Shown here: one piece after another, positions 56,461 to 64,000 of the stretch
Position numbering within the stretch: the stretch's first letter is position 1
Layout of the letters: every line of letters starts with the position of its first letter
The notes under the pieces: model-generated
Told to the model about the DNA's origin: nothing
Database searches by the model: none
Seen by the model: the letters and a program-made list of their open reading frames with translations, nothing else
Program-made: the position numbers and the translations under genes
From: Lunularia cruciata
Lineage: Eukaryota > Streptophyta > Marchantiopsida > Lunulariales > Lunulariaceae
Assembly (NCBI GenBank): GCA_948567375.1
Contig: OX419756.1
Location: forward strand, 8,065,001-8,129,000
Direction: 5' to 3'
DNA length: 64,000 bases

Positions 56461-57119
56461 TGATAGATTAAGGGTGTTAAGGGTGTTTAAGAAAAAGGAT
56501 GAGATGGAGGTTCTTGGAGAACAGTTTCCTACACCTTGCTTTATATTCTTGAATCTGTTCTACATCAAGATTATGTACATCTAGGGTAAGCAAGTGAGAA
56601 TATATCTTGTTCTATCATTTTTGAGTAGAGTTCATGGACATAGTGATGAATTCACTAAAGCTAATGATTCTACTTTTCATGATATACAATAGAGTAGAAT
56701 TTGACAAACTATATTTTGTTATGATGCAATGGATTTAAATATACCAAATCTTCTCCCTTTCAAAATTCAAGTAGAAATCCATTATGTGATTTACCAAAAG
56801 TGAGATTTAGGGATTTTGTAGTCCGCAATTTTGGTGAGGACTATTATCAATGAATGATAGCCTATAAGGTCCCAAATGGTAGGCTCAATAATTTGTGCTC
56901 TCTCTTGATTGATTATAATAACCCTCTATTCAAGTAGGAACTAGCAATTGAGTGTTTGTCCTATGAAAGGAACATGAATCTTTAATTGTAAGATCTGATG
57001 CAAGGAATGTTGAACAAATTTTGAGAGATCAAGATGACCATGGAGGCATTGAAAAGTTAAGTACACACCATCAAGAACATATAGGCAATGAAAGAAGGGG
57101 AATCAATCCAATGCCAACT
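56461..57119. other. AT-rich decayed repeat DNA
   Basis: No motif recognised. The last part may be 5' flank or internal sequence of the minus-strand LTR element that follows. Confidence 0.35.
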
Positions 57120-57530
57120 GGAAAAGTCCAAGACAAAGGAGAGAAATAGGAGCATGGAAACTCACATTGGGACACTTGAATGAGGGAAAACTTTGAATGC
57201 CTAGCATGAGCTTTGGCTCTTGTATTTATAGGAGCATATAAGGCTCTTGAGAAGCTTCTCAAGAAGTTTCCTTGAGCCGCTTTCTTGGAGTGCAAGCCAA
57301 GTTAATCAAGAAGCTTCCTTCTAGAAGTCATTTATTTGGCATGCAAGCTAAGTTAGTTGAAAGCTTCTATAAGCTTCCTTTTATAAGCTACCTATTTGGA
57401 GTGCAAGCTAAGCTAGCCAGAAGCTTCCCAAGAAGCTTCCTAGATACTTCTAGAATATTTTTGTCTAATTTGTCTTATTTGCTACTTCATTAGCCCTACT
57501 AAGTTTGTCACTAAACTCCATATTGTTACA
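57120..57530 (-). repeat. Gypsy LTR, minus orientation
   Basis: Reverse-complemented it starts TGTAACAATATGGAGTTTAG at 57530 and contains GCTTGCACTCCAA and TATAAATAC like the LTRs at 26.1 and 33.1 kb, so it is the same or a sister family. The middle (57240-57440) holds about three imperfect ~60-bp tandem units rich in AAGCTTCC and GTGCAAGC.AAG. TATAAATAC near 57230 (minus) is a likely TATA box. No polypurine tract precedes its TG end. Confidence 0.72.
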
Positions 57531-57544
57531 CAAATAGCCAAAGT

Positions 57545-58960
57545 ACTTGGAGAGTCTCTCATGTTGATTACACTGATTCTGATCAACAATGAAACTACAT
57601 TGTTACTACAGATGAAGACAATGTGCAACATTGAGCCTTACAAGGCTTACAAGAGATAACATTCCATGGGAATAGTGAAAAATTGGATTTCAAGAATGAA
57701 TTGATACTCTCTATTAATCACAATTGAGATCACCAACCATTCCATTAGCATGTTTGTATGTGAGTAATTTATTGATAAAGCCTTCACATGGTATGATGTT
57801 TAGGAATGATCAATGTTGGTAGAAGGAAGAGAGATCACGTGGATGACAATGCAATAAGTGCTATTGAAGAATTTTCAAACTATGGATTCTATACAGATGG
57901 CCTAAACTGTACTACGGGGGTTGAAGCAAAAGAACAATATACAAGAGTACATGGAGTCATTTCTTTATCTATAGGTCATGATAATTGATATGAGTCCAAT
58001 AGAAACTCTTGACACTTATAAAAGGGAGTTAAAATAGAAAATTTACCAAGAGGTAATGGTACAAAATCCTTACATTATTTTTGAAGTCATTGCTTGTGCT
58101 CAAAGAAAAGCAAGGGTGCTTGGAGGAGTGAAGAGGTAATCCCAAATCAACACTATCAGGCTGAAATACTACACTCTAGTAGACTATTTTTTATGGATTT
58201 ATGCAACATTTTTTTCCAAGACCGAGGAGCATGACCTCTCCAAGGAGATGGAGACAGGTCAAGAAAGGAGATATGGAGTCCCACAAAGAGAAGAAGCTCA
58301 AGCAGAACAATGATGTTGTTACAATTGTAGCCAAGTTGGACACATAGCCATCAATTTTCATGCTTGTCTTCCTAAAGGCCCTTGGCTTCCATACAAGCAA
58401 CATTTGAATAACATGGAAAGACAAATTGAAGAGGAGGATGTTGAAATCAAAAAAGAAAATGAAGATGTTTGTAAATGTACCTCGTATCCTTACTAGCTCA
58501 ATGAAGAAGAGTAAAAGTAGGGAAAGAAGAGGACAAGTGTGCAAAGGTGGAGGAAGACAAACATGAAATTGATTATTGTAAATGGAGTCCTAGAATGAAA
58601 TTAGGTGAGAATATTGATAGACCTTAGAGCAATATAGAATTTCTTGTCTCGTTGTCTTGCAATAAGGTTGGAGATGGAATAAGAGAAGGATAAAAATGAA
58701 GAAGTAGGTCGGAGATGGAATTAGAGAAGGATAAGAATGAAGAAGTAGAGTTACTTAATGGTCAGATAGAGAAGATTGAGTCATTACCTAGAAAGGTATC
58801 ACACTCTATATGTAATAATCATAGTAGAAGAGAACTCTCCAAGAGGAATATAGGAGAAAAACACAAGTTTCATATTCAATACTCCGATGCCCTAAAGGAG
58901 CACCTTCTCTTTATCATATAAAAAAGATGACCCTCTCAAAGGAAGCTCCACTCTTGAATC
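57545..58960 (+). pseudogene. Gypsy gag-protease relic, plus orientation
   Basis: The gag region (AAGCCTTCACATGGTATGAT, then TTGGTAGAAGGAAGAGAG) and a zinc knuckle at about 58310-58350 (CYNCSQVGHIAINF, with the last cysteine changed to F) precede a decayed protease (IIVNGVLE, then NFLSRCLAIRLEME). It is the inverted counterpart of 62336-63650 with about the same domain content. After 58920 the text jumps to an element end. RT and integrase are missing from this copy. Confidence 0.7.
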
Positions 58961-59469
58961 AGATACATGAATTGGTGGCATGTCAACAAGCTCCACCCTT
59001 AGATTAGTTGCCTGGATGGGTGACATGTTGGTCCTTGTCCTATTTGGTTGGTCAAACAGATTTTACCAGAAGGAGTCTTTAACAAATCTTCTTGTAAGAA
59101 TCTCAAAATCACATGGGTGAGGTACTATTGGAAATCTCTCAATAAAAAAACATGGGGGGAGGAAAGGCTAGCTTTGTTTAATAGGGGATTGTGATACATC
59201 CATTTTCAAGGCCTAATTCATTCATTTAGGCCTTCAAATTTGACTTTGAAGTTTTTAGGCTATCCTTAACTCTTACTCTATTAGTGGAAGTACTATTTTG
59301 GTGATACCACTATCTAATCTATGTACTCCATCATATATAACATCCTCCCAGATATTACAAGATCAATTTTCACCTTTTGGTAATATGTCTAGCTATTGGT
59401 ATTACAAACCTCTCCATTTTTAAGATGTAATGTCCTTGTTGCAAAGCTATTGCTCAAAAGATTTCACTA
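58961..59469. other. Junction between inverted Gypsy relics
   Basis: A short purine-rich run (ACATGGGGGGAGGAAAGGC at about 59150-59168) resembles a polypurine tract at the 3' end of the plus-strand relic. No LTR could be recognised after it. Confidence 0.35.
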
Positions 59470-62400
59470 GCACTAGTGCACAGGTCAAGTTGGCTATCTT
59501 GGCTCCCATGTTGTCTCATGCAATAGGTACCCTTTCCACTATACAAGATATTCTACATGTGGATGGTGAGTACCTTGAATGCACTTTTGAAGAATGAGTT
59601 TGGCTTCATATTCCTCCGTGCCATCAATGAGTGTTGGACAAGGTCAATTGTCCTATAGTGGGAAAGTGGATCAATTATGGGGCATATTTGTGTAGTAAAG
59701 AGACATGGAATACTAGATGGATCTTCATGTGTGACGGTAGCTCAAGGTGGTAGGCCATTGCGCCAATTCAACAAAGAATGGAGAAGGTCCAATAAAACAA
59801 GGTCTGAGCTTACAAGGGCCACTAGCGTGCGGTTGGCAATTGATAGCCAGACTTGATCTCTCATATTGAACTCCCTATGTTGGCGGTGTGCATCTGTATA
59901 CTACATTTGTTGATTTTGGGCAATCTGCAACCTATGCTTGGTGTTCTCCACACCCTATTGGATTCTAGAAACAAAAGTGTTGATAGCCTTAACCTTGGTA
60001 ACCACCAGATAGACCTTCATCAAGCTCAAAGATATGAAAAGATGCTCTTTATACATGAGGAAGAACGGTGTGACTTGTATGGAGAAATTCACTGAATAGT
60101 TATAAGAAAATTCCACCAATAGGAGTAAGGTGTTCTACCTTTCTTGCTCATCTAAGGTGAAGCTCTTGAGCATGTCCTCAACAGTGCAATTTTCCCGCTC
60201 TATTTGTCCATTGGTCTATATATGGTAAGTTGTGGACATGGCCAATTTGGTTTTGAAGTAAAAAAAGAGTGTTTTCCAAAATAAAAACTAGTGAATTGGG
60301 TGCTTCTATTTGTGATGAGCACTCGAGACAGGCCATGGTGAGAGAAAACTACATCTAAGTACAATTGAACTTGTTTTGGGGCAATCACATCCTTGGTGGT
60401 AGGACACACATGAATCATTGTTCTAAGTTGGTCAGCAAAGAGTACAATGGATACAAACCCTAAGGTGATCTTGGGCAATTCAAAAACCAAATCTATGCTT
60501 ACTTGTTCCCAAAATTGTGTAAGAGTGGGGAGAGGTTGAAGAAGTCTAGCGGAGGCTTGATTAGAAGCTTTATTTTTTTTGACAAAGTAGGCAACTCCAA
60601 ACATATTCCATCATATCATTACTCATCTTGGGCCAATAATAATGGTATTTGACTGTATCCAAGGTCTTGTCTACTCCAACATGACTTGCAATGGCAAAAT
60701 CATGATATTCTACTAGTCTGGCAATTCTTATATACTTGGCATTTGGAATCCATAACCTACTATCATGAAAGGTGAGTCCTTGGTTGTTGGTGATGCCTTT
60801 TGGATGATTGAGAACCTATATTCTATAGATCAAATTCATAATATCAAGAATCCTTGGCCAGAATTCAAGGTTCATCTTGACCTCCACCATTAGGTTGTTT
60901 ACCATTGGCATTTGGGAAAATGCATCTATTAATTGCTTCTTGCTTTCCACATATGTGATTATCATGTTGAATCATTATCTCCACTTTGTCCATCAATCTA
61001 TTGATGAGAAAGATCTTTTTGTGTTTCAAGATAGACTAGAGGTTTGTGGTCAGTCTCCACTACAAATGCCTTCTCACCAAGATAGTACTTCAAGAGTGGG
61101 TTCTATACATCCACTTCTTCCCCTTGCTCAATTGTGTTGTTAAAGGCTATGCAATCTTGGGGAAGTCTTTTACAAAGTGACAATAGAACCTTGTCAAACC
61201 CCGAGAAACTCTTGAGTTGAGTTTCATCTTCTAGAGCATTCTATTTTTGAATGATCTCTATTTTATCTATAAGCACTTAGATACCTTCTGCACTTACTCT
61301 ATGCCCTAAGTAGTCTACTTCAGATTTGCCAAACTTGCATTTTTGAGATTTTGGCATACAATTAATTTTATCACAATATCTAGAAGACTTCTTGTAGATC
61401 TTGCTTGTGCTCTGTCATCATCCTATTGTAGATTAAGATGTTATTGAGGAAAATGATAATAGATTTATCCAAGTACGGACAAAATATGTCATTCATCAAA
61501 CTCATGAAAGTGGCTAGAGCATCGGTGAGGCAAATTGGTATCACCAAGTACTTAGTGTAACTATACCTTGTTTGAAAGGCCATTTTATGTATGTCCTCTT
61601 TTGCAATCCTGACTTGGTTGTAACCAATCCATAGATCAAGTTTGGTGAAGTGCTTTCCCCCTATTGAGTTGATCAAAAGAGTCATCCATGCAATGTAATG
61701 GGTATTTTTTCTTCATTGTTTACTGATTTAGTCCCTAGTAGTCAATGCACATGTGTATTGTTCCACCCTTCTTCTTCAAAAACATTACAAGAGCCCCATA
61801 TGGTGATACATTGGGTTGGATAAACCCCTTTTGCAACATATCCTCAATTTGAGCCTTATATTCCTCCACTTCATGAGGTGATAGTCGATATGGGGCCTTA
61901 CAAGAAGGTGTCTTCCCATGAAATATCTCAATTTTATATTCTACTCTCCTTTTTGTGGTAAACCTAAGGGTAATTCATCTGGAAAGACATCTTGAAACTC
62001 ATTGACCATATCTTTCAATTTCTCAAGAATTTGTCCATTGTGTTGTGCACTTTGGACTTCTCTTATTAGACCCGTGAAACATCTATCTTACCAATAGATG
62101 TGGTCCCTATAACATAGAGAGGCAGCTCTTGCCTTTACGATCTTTCTTTCCCCCCAAAGATCTTCCATTAATAGTTCTCACCACTTTCTTTCATTGTGGG
62201 ATTGTAGTGCTCCATCCATGGCATACCTAAGATTGCATCATAATGAACTAACTATATCTTTCACCACTCAATTGCTTCTTGACACTCTCATATAGAGAGA
62301 GTAACCTTTCTAGGTAATGACTCAATGCTTTATGTCTAACCATTAAGTACCTCTATTTTTTCATTCTCATCTTTCTTTAGTTCTATCCCCAACCTTATTG

Positions 62401-63660
62401 CAATAGTGCAAGACATGAAATCTTTTGTTGCTCTAGGTTCTATTAACACTCTCACCGGATTGTCTTTTAAGACTCCATTTATAACAATAAATTGTGTGTT
62501 TATTTTCCTCCACCTTTTCACACTTGTCCTCTTCTTCACTAAGCCAATAAAGCTATGAGGTACATTTACTGCCAATCTTCCCTTTTTTATCTGATTTCAA
62601 TATCTTCCTCTTTGATTTGTCTCTTTATGTGGTTCAAAGGTCACATGTATGGAAGCCAAGGGCCTCTAGGATAACAAGCATGAAAATTGATGGTTATGTG
62701 CCCAACTTGGCCATAATTGTAATAGAGTTGTTCTTTTTCTCAAGCCCCTTCTCCTAGTGGGACTCCTTCTCCTTTTTCTTTGTTTTGTCCTTGTTCTCCT
62801 TGGAAGTGTCTTGCTCCTTGATCTTGGAACCAAATGTTGCCCAATTCTATAAGATCTAGTCCATCAAAATGGTTTGTTTCAACCCAATAGTTTTGCATTA
62901 AATTACTCCTTCACCTCCTCCAAGCGCCCCTGCTGTTCTTTGAGCACAAGCAATGGCTTTAAAGATTTTGTACCATTGCCTCTTGGAAAATCCTCTCTTT
63001 TAATCCCCATTTGAAATTTTCAAGAGCGTCAGCTGGACTCATATCGGTTACCACAACTTGTAGATCACGATATGCCTCCACGTACTCTTGTATGCTATTC
63101 TTCTACTTCAACCCCTAGATTTTACTTTGGGTAATCTGCACGGAGTCCACAAATTAGAAATTCTTGAGCATCACTTATTGCATGCCTATCCAAGTGACCT
63201 CTCTGCCTTCTACCAACAATGATTGTTTCCAAGCATCATACCATGTGAGGACTTTATTGGTCAAGTACCCATACCGCAAACACACATGTAGAATGATTAG
63301 TGATCTCAGTTCTGAATAATCTAAGATATCAATTCATTCTTTAAATCCAATTTCCAGCACTCCCATGGAATGCTATCCCTTGTAAGGCTTGATGTTACAT
63401 TTCTTTTTAATTTGTAGTAACAATGTAGTTTGGTTGTTGATTAGAGTTGGTGTCATCAGCATGAGTGGCTCTCCAAGTACTTCAATCATTGATGCTAGCT
63501 TTTGTGATGGTTCCTCTTCTTGCATTACTTGATTGTTCATGAAGGTGCATATTTGATTTTGCAATTCCTCCAATGTCATCTTAATCTCCCAAAACTAGTT
63601 CAACATCCCTTCCATTCCTTGAGTCAACTCTTGCAACCACAAATCCATGATTCCTACACA
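59470..63660 (-). pseudogene. Gypsy chromovirus gag-pol relic, minus orientation
   Basis: From high to low coordinate: gag (63650-62900); zinc knuckle with cysteines lost (YNYGQVGH, ~62690); protease at 62575-62336 with the active-site D-S-G replaced (VRVLIEPRATKDFM); RT at about 61900-61380 (KHFTKLDLWIGYNQVRIAKE, then IIIFLNNILIYN, in which the catalytic FLDD is FLNN); RNase H remnants near 61000; integrase at 60604-60200 (PLPTLTQFWEQVSIDLVFEL, then YLDVVFSHHGLSRVLI); chromodomain at about 59630-59480 (EEYEAKLILQKC and a WKGYL piece). All regions carry stops. Several changes at catalytic aspartates are G-to-A type. The element's LTRs are not seen beside it. Confidence 0.82.
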
Positions 63661-64000
63661 CAAAAAATGTTCAACTAGTACTTCCTACTTCAAAGAGTGT
63701 TAATAGGATCACTTGAGAGGGAGCATGAACTATTGGGACTACCATTGGGATTTCACTCATTGTTAATATTCCTCACCAAAATTGTGGATTATAAAATCAC
63801 TAAATATAACTTTTGATCTAACCATATAATGGATTTCTACTTGCATGGTGAAAAGGGGAGAATTTGGTACATTCAAGTCCATAACATCCAAATAAAATGC
63901 AGATTGTCAAATCTCACTCTTTCTTGTATACCACCACATGTAAAATCACCAAGTTTGGTGAATTCATCACTCTATCCAAGAACTTTGCTCCAAAATGATA
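63661..64000. other. Window end, probable Gypsy 5' region
   Basis: It follows the gag start of the minus-strand relic, so it should hold its 5' untranslated region and then the LTR. I see neither a clear primer-binding site nor LTR text before the window ends. Confidence 0.3.

Overview
The window looks like nuclear DNA of a land plant, most likely a liverwort such as Marchantia. The main reason is a degraded immune-receptor gene whose N-terminal part is an alpha/beta-hydrolase followed by NB-ARC and LRR regions. This hydrolase-NBS-LRR (HNL) class is known from liverworts. Spliceosomal introns, Copia and chromodomain-Gypsy LTR retrotransposons, LINE relics and a nuclear copy of plastid DNA agree with a plant nucleus. 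The species is inferred, not proven.

Layout. 1-7.5 kb: one end of a dispersed ~1-kb repeat, AT-rich spacer, then a candidate plus-strand gene (six proposed exons, 3110-7539) for an unrecognised protein with one N-terminal membrane segment. 7.85-18.05 kb: a minus-strand HNL pseudogene with six recognisable exons: leader at 18.0 and 17.7 kb, hydrolase at 17.4-16.9, linker at 12.3, NB-ARC at 12.1-10.9, LRR at 10.5-8.0. It carries a frameshift, a nonsense codon and a rearranged LRR array. A fairly young 4.28-kb Copia element (12404-16683, 5-bp target duplication GACTA) sits in the intron between hydrolase and NB-ARC exons. Its primer-binding site matches the anticodon arm, not the 3' end, of initiator tRNA-Met. 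The assembly has 200 Ns inside this element.

18.05-23.5 kb has no recognisable gene but several near-perfect short inverted repeats. 23.5-37.8 kb is old, AT-rich, CpG-poor transposon strata: a LINE relic, a Gypsy chromovirus (26127-33490) with both LTRs, a block of scrambled plastid DNA (ycf3, ndhI in two opposite pieces, rrn16, psaA) nested in its pol region, a second LINE relic, and a copy of the 1-kb repeat split into two halves. 37.8-51.9 kb is GC-richer low-copy DNA with tandem duplications and orphan exon-like pieces but no supported gene. 51.9-64 kb is again decayed repeat DNA: rearranged, CpG-stripped copies of the 46.7-49.3 kb segment, a Copia gag-protease relic, a Gypsy-type LTR and two Gypsy relics in opposite orientation.

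No working operon-like system is present. The genes do not act together. The biological content is a dead immune receptor, one possible single-copy gene, and the record of transposon, plastid-DNA and fold-back insertion events. All functional statements come from motif recognition by eye. No database search was possible.
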